The notes beneath the pieces are model-generated. The model did not search any database. It was given only the letters and a program-made list of their open reading frames with translations, and had not been told where the DNA came from. A DNA stretch of 64,000 nucleotides from Phaeosaccion multiseriatum (taxonomy: Eukaryota > Ochrophyta, other classes): the NCBI GenBank assembly GCA_965112735.1, contig OZ218953.1, positions 3,844,001-3,908,000 on the forward strand. The letters are read 5' to 3'. Both the position numbers and the translations under genes were made by a program. This document shows, in pieces, positions 46,283 through 57,012 of the stretch. The number at the start of each line of letters is the position of its first letter. The first letter of the stretch is position 1.

Positions 46283-49200
46283 TCATCGAAGGCCTTTGAT
46301 GAGGTCGAGGATGCCGGTGCTTTGCCCCTTCCTCTTCCCTTTCCCGCCGCTCTTCGTCCCCTTGGTCAACGTGGCCTTCCCCTTGCCCTTGCCCTTTCTC
46401 ATCTTGGGTCCATTCGCTGCCTCGCGAGAGAAGATAGCCAGGCGCTCCTTGTGCCTCTTTTGCAACAGTTTCTCGAACTGCGCATCGTCGCGCTCACATC
46501 CCTTGTGCAGCAGCTCGTCCTGTGGCGTAGAAGGGAACGAGAGCGAAATGATTAAAAGCGTGAGTAAACGGGTGCGAAACTTCTTACAAAGTCGCCAGGA
46601 GGCTGGAATACAGTCCACAGTGCGTTGTGAGCATAGATAGTAGTAGTTAGCCAATTCCAGAGGAATGGAGCAAGAGCTCGTACAGAGTTGAGGCATGTTT
46701 GACTCTTACCAGCGCGCGCTGGAGAGCTTCGGAGGCGTGGATCTTCTTGTCCATTCGATTGCGCAGAGCGGTCATGAGCTGAGTGTGGTCCTTGTGACTA
46801 CTCTCCAGCTGCGCGAGGTACGTGGGGCCGGGTGGCAGCAAAGGGGGGTTTAGGTGCGAGACGAGTATGCATTGGTGCAAAGGGAGGCTGGACAAAGATT
46901 CCCTAGCTACCAAGGTGGGCTTTGGACAGGGGGATGTGTGAAGACAAAGAACAAGAAGAAGACGGCGAAGCAAGAAGAAGAGTGATGCAACCCTTGGGGA
47001 CTAACCTGCTGCTGGGCGTTTTGCGCTTCACTGAAGAGCATTTCTCCCTGCTTGGACACGTCGGCCGCGCTCGCCTTCCAGTGGTTCACAAAGGTCTCTT
47101 TGGTTCCTCGAAGGCACTCCGACCCCTCCGCTTTGATGCTCTTCACTTTCGCTTTGACTGCCTTCCTCTTCTTCCTCTCCGCCACCGCCAGCGCAGTTTC
47201 TTTGAGGGCTGCGAACAGAACATTCAGCTCTGCCTGGCTCTCTCCTTCTTCCTCCTCTTCATCTTCTTCCTCCTCCTCTTCTCCTTCATCTTCGTCTTCA
47301 TCCTCGTCGTCGTGCTCTTCATCGTTGCCGTTTCCGTCCGACTCAGACTCTTCATCAATCTCTTCAGTGCCGCGCGACTCCTCGATGTCGTCCTCCTCCT
47401 GCCCCTCGCCTTCCTCGTCTCCTCCCGCCCCCCGCCCATGATGCTCATCGTGATCGCTCTGTTCTTCATGTCCCTCGCTCCCATCGTCCTCTCCGTCCTC
47501 CTCGTCGACCTCCTCCCTGGCTCTCTTTCGTCGACCTTCTTCCTCCTCGTGGACCCCTCCCCCCTCCTCATCATCCTCCATGTCCTCATGTTCACTCGGC
47601 ACCTCGTCCTCCTCGTCCTCCACGTGTACACTGTGTTGAGCGAAGGCTGCATCCCCATCGCGACCCTTGCGCTGCTTTCGCTGTGGTCTGCTCCTCGGCG
47701 CAGGTGCAGGGGCCTTCGGTTCCTTTGTCCTGGGCGGCGTGCTGAGTGCCTCGCTGTCGTCTCCAAAAGGTACCGGCGTCGCCGAAGGAGAGGGGGGGGA
47801 GGCCAGGCCACTATCATCATAGGCGTCTAGTGACGGGGACGGTAGAGGCTCATCCTCCATCTCGTCCTGCTCCCCCCCATGGGGAAGCCTGTTGCTCTTA
47901 CTCTTTCGGGCGCCTGCTTTGCCTCTCCCGCCGCGTGCTGGCGCTCGTGCCGCGGTGGAGTCTGTCTTGGCAGCGCGGCTCTTCTTTGGCGGTGCGCGTC
48001 TGCTGCGCTTCTCCTTCTCCGGTTCCTTCTCAGCCTCGTCTTCCTGGACCTCCTTCTGTGGACGACGCTGACGGCCTGGCGAGGATTTCATCACTGCCGC
48101 AAACGACAGCCAAACAGAAGCATTGGAACAGAAGGTTATTTCACGAATGAGGCCAGACGAATCAGTTTCGGAGAAGGACCGGCAGGATGTAAGCACTCAA
48201 GTCGGTGCGTGAGCTATGCGTGCGCTCCCTCTCTCTTCGCTCTCACCTCCTCTGCGATTCTCGTCGCGTGCTTCTCGCCCCTTGGCTCCCTTCTTCTTCT
48301 TGCCACCAGCGGGCGCAGCGTCATGCTCGTCCTCGGATCGTTCTTCTGCTGAGACAAAAGAGGGCGGGTGGGTCGAAGACATTCGCAGTCGAGTGAATGA
48401 GAGCCACGTTCAAGTTTGACCAATCCTCTTCTCAATCCTCGCAACCCAGCAAGGCTGGAGAAGCCCATTCGAGAATGAGTCCCCTCGCTCCATGGGGACC
48501 GGGCCAGTGAGCCGGAGCGGCAAGTACCTTTGCGTAGCTGCCCAACTTCGGCACCATCGAAGCCGTTCGCCTCTTCGTCGGAATCGACTCGCTGCCCCCT
48601 TCTGGCCATCCTCGCACCCGCACCTGACTTCGCGGAGGGAGTCGTAGCGCCGCTCTTGCGCGAGCTCTCACCCGCGGCTCTCCTCCCCCTCTCGTCGCCA
48701 TGCTGCTGCTCCGGCAGGTCTTGTCTGGGTGGAGCCGTCCTCTGCGCGACGATGGAAGCTCGGCGGTCTTTGCCGTACAGGTTCTCCTCCAAGGTCGCCG
48801 TGATACTCTCCAGAGAAGGATACTCGGGGGAGTGCTGAGGTGAGAGTGGCAGGGGAGGTGCAGAGCGATCGATCCTTGTAAGAAAATACAAACAGGCGTG
48901 TGGCATCTACCTCGCTCTTCGCTCCTCACCTCATCGCCGCCCCAGCCGCCGCGCGGATTGCTCAGGCGAAAAAGCAGGTCGCATGTGGTCGTTCCTGGCG
49001 GGGGTCTCGTAATGCGAGACTCCAGGGAAGGAACGTCCTTGAATGAAACCTTCACCCGTACGCCGGTGCCCCCGTCGCCGCTTTTCCCGCCGCCGTCAAT
49101 CTCCGCCTCGTAGATGGCCTACGTGTAAGAAAGAGTGCGTGTGTGAGGAGACCGACTCGTCGCAGGCAAAGGTATTCAACGAGACACAACACACACAGCC

Positions 49201-51463
49201 ACAGCTGTCCCTCGACTACTTCTCTTTCTAGACTCCTTCCCTTCCAATACTCACACTAAAAGGCACAGTCACGGCGATGGCTTCGTCCGCCGATGCGCCC
49301 ACTTCGAAGACGATGTTCCCCGCTGGAGTGGACACATCCAACCAGGACCCCTCCTGAGCAGAAAGGGAGGTGGGAACGGGCCCTGGTTACACAGTCACAC
49401 TCTCTCACACGTCGGAACGTTCTAGGATTCATGCGCGCCTGAGCAAGCAAGCTACGCACCTCTCTTAGTAACTTTGTCCTGTGCTTGTGGTCCACGGTGG
49501 GCTCCCATGTGATGACCTTCGAGTGTTGATGCAGTGGAAAGGGGGGAGCGACAGTGCCCAGAGGGCAGCAGCAGCAGAAGGGTATGAGAGGGTTGCGAGT
49601 CGACGGACAGGGGTATAGAGCAAGCAAGGTAAGAAGGGGAGTACTTTGGGGCCCTTCTGCAGCAACTCTCAACGGAGGGGCTGGCTGGAGCTGCGCCGCG
49701 CTTGCCGCCCCTGCATCAAACGCGGCCTGACGCGGGGTTGAGGAGCCTCCTAGCTAGCAGAGCAGTGGCCGTTCTGAAGCTCCGTCCCCTCAGTATTTCC
49801 ATGTGCCGAGCCTCACCTGCGATACCTCTCCCAGCTCGGCGGCTTTCACACCACGGAAGGGGTCCTGGGAAGCGCCTTGGCTAGGGTTAGGATAGAGAGA
49901 GAGAGAGAGAAACCACGCGCGCACAGAGCCGGCCGGGGGAAGCAGCGGAGTGTGGGGAAGCAGCCGCGGAAGAGGAAAGAATTAGTGCCAGAGACAGATG
50001 TAAAAGGAAGGTACGCAGCCACCTTAGGATGGCTAGCGCGGGTTCTACTCCTTCTTTCCTCCTCACATATTATTGAGCTCGGTCTGCGGCATGTTGAACA
50101 AGTTGAGAAGGTCTCTGGCATCCTCCGCAAAGTAGCCAGAGCGCAGTGACCCGAGTTTCTCTCCCAGCGGGGACGGGCACGCCTTCTCGACAGCCGTCGC
50201 GGCCGCAGCCTCCTTGCCCTGCCAAGAGCAAGAGACAGGCAGTTCGGACGGGCAAGCAGAGTAAGACAGCTAGATTCCCCCAGCCACAGTGCACCCTCGC
50301 CTACCGCGAGGCACTCACTTCTCTCCTTCCGTATTCTTTACAACTTACCTTGTACACCCACTTTTTGTGCAGGCGGTAGAGAAGCTCCAGGACCGACAGC
50401 TGCACTCGGTAGGAGGGGAGTGAGCCCACCTTCCCAGCGAGCGCCAGTATCTGTCTCTCCTCCCCTGGTGTGCCCTCGCTCCCCGCGTCGGCGTCCTGAG
50501 GGTGGTCCTGCAGCTGCTTCAATAGGATGGAGCTCAGGCCCTTAAAGTTTGGGCGCCTCCCTAGACACATGCTGAGGAGCAAAGAAGCGCAACTCTCGAC
50601 CTTGCCTGCATCCTCCTCGGGGGCGTTCAGGAGGAGGGCCATAGTAGGCTCCACTACCTCAACCCGAATGAGCTGCGCCTGAGGGGGGTGGCATTGCAAG
50701 AGGAGGAAAGAAGGAGTGAGCGACTCGCCAGCCAGGCCTGGGCACGAGCCTTGCTCTCGTGGCGACGTGCCCCTGCTGGCTGTGTGCTCACCAAAATCAA
50801 GTCAAGAAGGTTTCCCCTGTCCTGTCTAGAGAGGAGCGGAGAGACCGTGCCACACGCGTTCGCCCGGGTTACTGCAACATCCACCTGCTGCGAGCTCGTC
50901 AGGTTCGAGTCATTCTCCCCCCCCCACTCATCCTCGCTGAGGTTAAGCAGCTCCACTCCGAGCTCCACCGCGGAGGAGAAGAGTGTGTTGAAATCGGCCC
51001 GCTCATGCTGGTCGGTGGAACGGGAGACGGCCGGAGGGGCCCGCAGCATCTCATAGAGGAACTGCCCCACCCCCAACACCACCACGCGAAGCTGTCACGA
51101 CGGTTGAAGGGACGAGCAAAACATGCGCGTGGGGTAGAGAGTCATAGGCCGTCTAAGAAGGGCGTTGTGAAGGCGCTAAGGGAGGCACAAGCGTTCTTCC
51201 CCCCGATCCTTTTAGCCTCCGCAGCAGCAAGCCCCTCTTGCTGCCCTTCAGACCCTCTACGCGGAGCCCCCCTCTCTGGCGTTGTGACGCACCTTAGACG
51301 CTGGGAGCTCCTCAACATCCTCCCCAAGTCTCCGGGCAGCCTCATCTGGGCTGCGCAGCTTGTTCTGAGCGCAGATGAGCTGCATCACCGCCCGCCACTC
51401 TGCCGCGGGCAGCTTTTGCCGAATGCGAGTCATGGTGCGCCCCGCCATAGAGGACAGCACCAT
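46283..51463 (-). CDS. SYCP2-like meiotic chromosome axis protein (candidate)
   Basis: Thirteen exons (51463-51293, 51091-50792, 50678-50349, 50218-50067, 49880-49817, 49516-49460, 49353-49255, 49118-48930, 48834-48528, 48348-48247, 48093-47006, 46808-46710, 46519-46283) give 1064 residues, every junction in phase. Residues ~1-330 are helical and ARM-like (LRVVVLGVGQFLYEML; VGSLPSYRVQLSVLELLYRLHKKW). Residues ~330-450 are beta-rich (DPFRGVKAAELGE, VITWEPTVD, GNIVFEVGAS, CDLLFRLS), like the Spt16M-like domain of SYCP2. A basic then very acidic disordered region follows, and the C-terminus is a coiled coil (LFAALKETALAVAE to KLLQKRHKERLAIF) ending in a Lys-rich tail, like Cor1/SYCP3-type assembly helices. 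This order matches SYCP2. ATG 48090 could start a separate acidic coiled-coil gene, but the upstream exon joins it in phase. Confidence 0.6.
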
Positions 51464-51588
51464 CTTCCCACTAAAGCAAGTAGAAGATTTGGAAATGCCG
51501 CAGCGATTGCAGAAAGAGAGAGGAGCTTTGAAAAATTTCTAACGAAAAGGGTTCCAGTCGAGAGGCCGGCCATATAATATTTGCTTCA

Positions 51589-53376
51589 TCAGAACCTTCT
51601 CGCCCTCTTCTTGAAGCGCTCGTACGCGATGTGGTCAGTACTCATTTGTGGACCCCGCCCACCCGCCCCGCCCCTCCCCCCCCCCCGCCCCCCCCCTCTA
51701 CCATCTCCACCCCCTCCTCCCCGCCCGGGCCCAGGAGGGAGCCCCACCCCCGGTGCCTGCGGTGCGGGCCTGCCTTGCCCCTGTCCGTCTCTGCCCCCTC
51801 TTTGTCCTCCTCGGCCATAGTCCCCTCTCCCTCCCCCACCGCCGCCCCTGCCGCCGCCTCCACGCCCCGTCGTCCCCCTCCTCTCCGCCTGGCGCTCGTT
51901 CTCTCCCTTGAACATCTCCTTCAGCTCGATGGCCCTGTCTCGGGAGTGTTTGCTGTAGTTGGCGGCCAGCGACCCCATGACCACATTCTCGCCTCTCAAG
52001 CGCGCGTTCTCCATCCTCTGAATTCGCCGCTTCTCTTCCAGTGCCTGGTACGCACGCACGCAAAGATTCGACCGACAAGAGGAGAAGCGAAGGCAGGGAA
52101 AGGTTGATTGGAAGAGAGAGAAATAGTGCTGACGAGGTGTTGGACCAGACGAGCACGAGTAGTTTCATCTTTTCCAAAGCATTGTACGTCAGCCAGTAAA
52201 CACACTGCTGAAGAGGAGGGCAAGACAAGCAAGAGAGGAAGAGGTATCGAAGGGGAGAGCGGAGCGGAACCTACTCACCCTCGTTGCCTCCCTCGTCGCC
52301 TCCATATTCTTTATTCTAAAATCCATGGGAAGTGCCACTTCTGCAATACCTGCTCCGAATCAGTCGACGATGAAAGGGGGGGGGGGGGCAATGGTCGATG
52401 AGGAGGAGGTGGAACAGAAAGCGCGAGTACGGTGGACACAAACAAGACACCACAAGAGAAAGGGATAGAACTCGTCCCTTCCCACCAGCATCGCCTCTCC
52501 CTGGCCCCTGCGGCTCGGACGCATCCCAAGCCGCCACAGCCTCCATCCCGAGGTGACCTCACCTGTACCAAAGGCTATTTGAGCCCCCGAGCCCACTTCT
52601 CCGTCCATGGCTGCCTGCTCTGCTGCCGCCTTCTGACTCTCCGCCAACCTGTCCCGAAACTCCTCCGGAATGAGGTAGAGCTCGTCCTCCTCAGTCATGA
52701 GCTGCTTCTTGGTAGCCTCTATGCCTCCGCCCTTCTTGTCCTCCTCCGCCTGCTTCATGCCCATCTGCTCCTTCACGTAGGCCTCCATGAGCTTGTCATG
52801 CGACATGCCCGCGCTCCCCGTTGCCCCGAGCCCAGCCCCTGCGTCGAAGTGGCTGCCCAGCTGCTTCCCGACTCCGCCCTCCAGTCCACCCCCCCGCTTC
52901 GTTAATGGTCCTGCCTCCCCATCTGCTCCTGCCTCCTCCTCGCCCCCTTTCCCTTTCCCCTTTTGCCCTTTCCCGCCGCCTGATCCTACAGCCAGCAAGT
53001 CCCGTGCTCCCATGCCCTTGCTCCTTCTCCTTAGCATCTGTTCTTCCCGTAGGTCGGCAAGCACCGCCGCGCTGATTCCCTCGTCCTCCCCCTCCTCCTC
53101 CTCCTCCTCTCCTCCTCCCTTCCTCTCGCCATCGGCCTCCTCTTTACTCCCATTCCCCTCCACACCGCCATTCTCCTCCCCCTCCCCACCGCCACCAGTA
53201 CTACTCGCAGTAACCCCCCCTTTCCTGCTGTCTTCTTCTTTGCCAACTCCCGTAGCTGATGAAGTGGACTCCTCCCTCTTCTTGGATCTAAATTGCTTCT
53301 TCGCCCCACCCTTCTTCTTCTTGAACGTCACAACGGGGACCTCTTCTCCCTCCTCCTCCATAGTACTAACGATCAA
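51589..53376 (-). CDS. Hep59/TLS1 (C9orf78-like) spliceosome-associated protein
   Basis: Three exons (53376-52563, 52349-52279, 52044-51589) give 446 residues, phases matching; MEEEGEE at 53361 is an alternative start. Family points are FKKKKGGAKKQFRSKKREE near the N-terminus, LREEQMLRRRSKG, a KLMEAYVKEQMG helix, DELYLIPEEFRD, then GIAEVALPMDFRIKNMEAT, and AANYSKH. The C-terminus DHIAYERFKKRARRF matches the family's YEKFKK end. C9orf78/Tls1 proteins bind the U5 helicase Brr2 and influence 3' splice-site choice and, in fission yeast, telomeric silencing. The RGG-rich insertion (~residues 350-420) between the conserved blocks is unusual and suggests RNA binding. Confidence 0.85.
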
Positions 53377-53481
53377 GCAATAGGACCGAGGTAGGGAGGG
53401 AGAGAGGAGAGGAGAGGAAAGGGGTTTGCCCCCTCACAGGTGTCCTTACTGAAATTGAAATTTTTCGCTTTCACCTTCCTT

Positions 53482-53619
53482 GGTCGACCCCTGACACGCT
53501 ATCCCCGATAGCGGATAGCGCGCCGGCTGGCGCCGGCGATAGCGGATAGCGCCGGCCGGCGATAGCGGATAGCGCACCGACTGGCGCCGGGATAGCGGAT
53601 AGCGTGTCAGGGGTCGACC
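53482..53619. repeat. Inverted-repeat-bounded tandem array, element 2
   Basis: A perfect 23-nt inverted repeat (53482-53504 and 53597-53619, starting GGTCGACCCCTGACACG) encloses four copies of GATAGCGGATAGCG, itself a doubled heptamer, separated by GC spacers. One spacer contains CCGGCTGGCGCC, the complement of element 1's core. GGTCGACC is palindromic and present at both ends, so it may instead be an 8-nt target duplication around a 15-nt inverted repeat. The element starts 43 nt past the stop of the S4-like gene, in its likely 3' UTR. No coding capacity. Confidence 0.75.
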
Positions 53620-53662
53620 TTGAAACCTTCTTCTCCCCCCTTTTCTTCTATTTTTACTGACA

Positions 53663-55419
53663 CTACTTCTTAAAGTCGTCGACCCATTGACCGTCAGACG
53701 GGACGATGCCCTTGGCCTTGCGAGCGAGCAGGCCGCCATCCACCTTCCACGAGTACTTGGTTCGTCTTGGGGTGCACGGACAAGACGTTGGGGGAGGGAG
53801 GGGGGCAGGAGAAGCACGAGTCAGTGGGGCCAACGCGTACGGCAGGGGAGGGCCGTAACAGAGCTCTTCATGGGACGATAAGGAAGGCGGAGAGAGGGAG
53901 AGTCGCGCCCTGCACACTGGCCCGGCGTACTCACTTCTTCCAGCTGTCGGGCTTTGGCCCCCCAGTGTCTCTGCCCCTGTTCTGCCTGATGTAGCCGGCT
54001 CCCTCCCCCGCGCCTACAGCCGAGTTATCAATCTTGTCCGGCAAGCTGACGACCTCGCCGCTGACCTTGATCACGTCTGGGAGGGAGGGAGAGGGAGAGG
54101 GAGGGAGGGAATAAGCGTGGCAATCGAGCGTAGCTGGTTTGGCGAAGAAGAAAGGCGTCCATCTCCATCTCCTCAGCCTACCGCCAGCTATCAACACCAC
54201 ACACAGACCACACCACCGCACTCAGGGGTAGACACTGCCATTTCGTTGCCTTACAAGCGCAGCCCCAATCAAAGACCAGTCCACGCACCTTCCAAAAGGT
54301 TGATCTTTTGTGAGGGTTGGGTAGCGACGGCCCCATTGACTGTGACCCTTCCCATGCCGATGAGCATTTGACACGTGCTGGTGGTGGACACGCGGCAGTA
54401 CGACAGGGCCGTATCCAACCTGGCCCAACGACGGTGGAAGAGGAGGTATGAGTTTCGGTGCAGGGCTGAGTGACGAACGAAAACATTTCAATACAGGGAA
54501 GTTCCTCTTGTGACTCGAGGAGGGAAAGGGAGGGAAGGAAGCTCTACGCTTCTGCGAGGGAGAAGGCGGTGCTGTGCCCTTCGCTCAAGGGGGTAGTGAA
54601 AGACTCGCAGGCGGCCCTCCCTCCGTCCCCCCTCCCTCTATCTATAGTGGACATCGCGCGTCTCGCTTCCGCCAGGACGCCCTCATTACCTCTTGGGCAG
54701 GCTCCGGTTCACGGGCTCTGGCTCTAAAAGCGCTTTCCGCGCCTCGTCCTGGAGGGAGTATAGAGACAAAAGGGAAGGCAAGCGTAGCGCAGAGAGTACA
54801 TCGTTGGGTCAGGCCCATCCCATTTCGGTGCGAGAGAAAGCCGCATTGTGTATGGTCTACGCGGACCCTCGCTCGCTCTCACCTGCGCTCGCTGGATCTC
54901 AGCAAGCTGTTCGAAGGTGAAAGCCGCCTCGCTCGCGCGATTGCGGCCTCCCTCTTCAGGCCCGGCCCCCTGCTGTTGTTGCTGCTCCTGATAGGCCTTC
55001 TTACTAAACTTGGTTCTGTGCTCATTCTCGGCTTCTGCCGCCTTTGCCTCAATCACCGATGCTTCAGCCTTTAGAGGAGAGGGTGGGAGGGGGGAAATCG
55101 TTCAGAGCACAGACGGAAGAGAAGGGGGCTTTACTTCTGTCTGGTGTGGGGCGGTCTGGACAGGCGACTCCCATGCAGCAACGGGGGAAATCAAAGCTCG
55201 AGCGAAAGGGAGGGTCTGTCCGTCCACAGGCAGCAGGACTGGCCAATTGTTTGCATCTCTTCTTGGGGAATAGATACAACAAGAGAGAGCGCTCCCCGTA
55301 CACGATTGGGACTCGGAGACTATGTACGTACATACCTTCCGGATGCGACGCCTCATCTCCTCCATCATGCTGAGCTCCTGTGTGAGCTCGTCTCTTCTGT
55401 CCAGCTTAGCCTGCGCCAT
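53663..55419 (-). CDS. Small S4-like RNA-binding domain protein
   Basis: Six exons (55419-55336, 55068-54883, 54748-54690, 54419-54289, 54076-53935, 53765-53663) give 234 residues, all phases matching. The N-terminal half is a charged coiled coil (DELTQELSMMEEMRRRIRK, then Glu/Ala-rich). Residues ~112-165 read RLDTALSYCRVSTTSTCQMLIGMGRVTVNGAVAT ... INLLEDVIKVSGEVV, the helix-turn then strand order of S4 domains (GRVTVNG; D-I-V-G). S4 domains bind structured RNA in ribosomal and pseudouridine synthase proteins. The tail (SWKKRTKYSWKVDGGLLARK, ending WVDDFKK) is conserved-looking but unrecognised. No transit peptide is evident. The family call is by pattern and moderate. Confidence 0.6.
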
Positions 55420-55592
55420 GCCAGATGCCGGAGATGGTTGTGAAGGTGAGGGACGAAATACCCTCCAAATGACAAGGGCTTTCGTCTATCGAACTCATGC
55501 CGCCAAGTATCTATGACATGTGATGTGTGCACCGCTTCCCCTTTCTTGCCCCCTTCAATGCAAGGAAAGACTCTGATCTTGGCATGACACCT

Positions 55593-56461
55593 CTATAGAG
55601 TCCCCAGGGCAATCTTGCTCCACTGAGAAGACAAGGAGCCCTCGTCTCGTCTACGCTACGTGCTCGTTGCCTTTGCCAACGCCTCGTACCACCGCAAGAG
55701 TACGAGGGGAGCACCCATAATATCACCCTGCCTCTCTGTGTCCTCTGTATCGTCGTGGAGGCACTCACCAGCTGGTCGTCATTTAGGGCGTCCGGGTCCT
55801 TAATGTTCATAAGGTGCAGGTCCTTCACTTGACGAAGCTTGCGCTGCAACACAACGATACGCTTTGCACATCGCGTTTCGCTCCACAGCTCCTCCTCCTC
55901 CTCCTGCTGCTGCTGCCCGCCTTGCTGCATCTCCACCGCATCCACCTCCATCTCTTCCTCGCTTGCTGCTGTTTGCCCTGACTCCCCTTGTCCTTCTTCT
56001 CCAGGGCCATCCCTGAGGAGCAGAATCTGTGACACAATCAACGCGCTCCGAGAGTTGGCCTTCACTCCAAGCTGCTTCGCCAGGGCTTGCAGCTCCGGTC
56101 TCGTGAGACTCTGCAGCTCCTCTTGCCCTGGTATGCCACCACCCCACGCTTTCTCCTCCTCGACGCCCCCCCCGTCCATCCGGAGCACCACTCTCCCTCT
56201 CTTTGTCCCACCAGTGACCATGGTACTTCTCCTACTGCTGGTCCTGTCAACAGTGGTCGCCGAGAGAGTAGCCGTGGTGCTTATTCTGCTGCCGCGGTGG
56301 CAGGAGGATGGGGGAGCCGGAGACATGAAAGCCAAGCCAGAGCCACACAGCATGAGTAGTGAGCACCAGTACGAGAACCCAACTGCCCCGAACGGGAGTC
56401 GCTTTGGAAGGGGTGAGGATGAGGACAGCCCACAGCCACAGCCGCAAGCTGGGGGCGCCAT
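55593..56461 (-). CDS. Plastid-targeted SAP/Rho_N-domain protein
   Basis: Two exons (56461-55769, 55622-55593) give 240 residues; the last exon encodes only WSKIALGTL and stop. The N-terminus ends in a hydrophobic stretch YWCSLLMLCGSG followed by LAFMSPAPPSS, an ASAFAP-type site and Ser/Thr/Arg-rich transit region, so stromal delivery is expected. Residues ~118-150 (LQSLTRPELQALAKQLGVKANSRSALIVSQI cut at its ends) are a SAP/Rho_N-type helix pair that binds nucleic acid. A Gln/Glu-rich acidic linker and a helix (CAKRIVVLQRKLRQVKDL) follow. The function is not known; plastid nucleoid or RNA binding is an inference. A longer reading starts at 56551. Confidence 0.6.
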
Positions 56462-57012
56462 TTGGGGCGAGCTGGGTCTAACACCGCCCGCAGCAAAGCT
56501 CTCCCTACAGCTTTCCTCCAGTCCACCTACGTGTCCCCTCCTGAGATACAAAGAAAGACAAAGAGAGAGAGGGGGGGGGGGGCGATGGGGCGATGGTGAT
56601 TGGCATGGAGACCCAGAGTTTCAGTTTGGCTTGCCCTCCTCCCAATGATCCCAATCTACAATCAACACAGCAGCGCAAGCCACTTTCGCCTAAGCAACAA
56701 CAGCAGCAAGTGCCCCACAAGGGGGGGGGGCTCGCGTAGGACCTCTTCCCAAAGGTACGCGCTCTATGTTTGTTCATATGTGTTTCTGATACCTGTTTCC
56801 ACCTCACAGGACCCCCATGTCTTTCCTCTCCCCTTATCGCTTTTTGCTTCCCACGCAGGCAGACTTTCTGCTTCCTTAACCCCCCACGCATACACCGCCG
56901 AGAATGTTTCTCCCTGTGTACCAGCTTAGCCGGTTCTTTTGCACTGAATACACCCTCCTCTCCCTCCCTCTTCGCCCTTCCCACGGAATGTCCTCTCAGT
57001 GCGACGGCCACG
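56462..57012. other. Divergent intergenic region
   Basis: It separates the plastid SAP gene (minus) and the CASD1-like gene (plus). It holds a G13 run at about 56566 and CT-rich stretches, with no supported exon. It probably contains both promoters. Confidence 0.5.

Noticed and set aside
46922-47830. A 302-codon hydrophobic open frame on the + strand
   Set aside because: Antisense of the acidic GAG/GAC-rich region of the SYCP2-like gene; Leu/Phe/Val-rich sequence follows automatically.
48090-48196. Start of an independent acidic coiled-coil gene at ATG 48090
   Set aside because: Possible, but the exon 48348-48247 ends in phase 1 and joins the acceptor GGCAG at 48094 exactly in frame, and the combined architecture matches one family.
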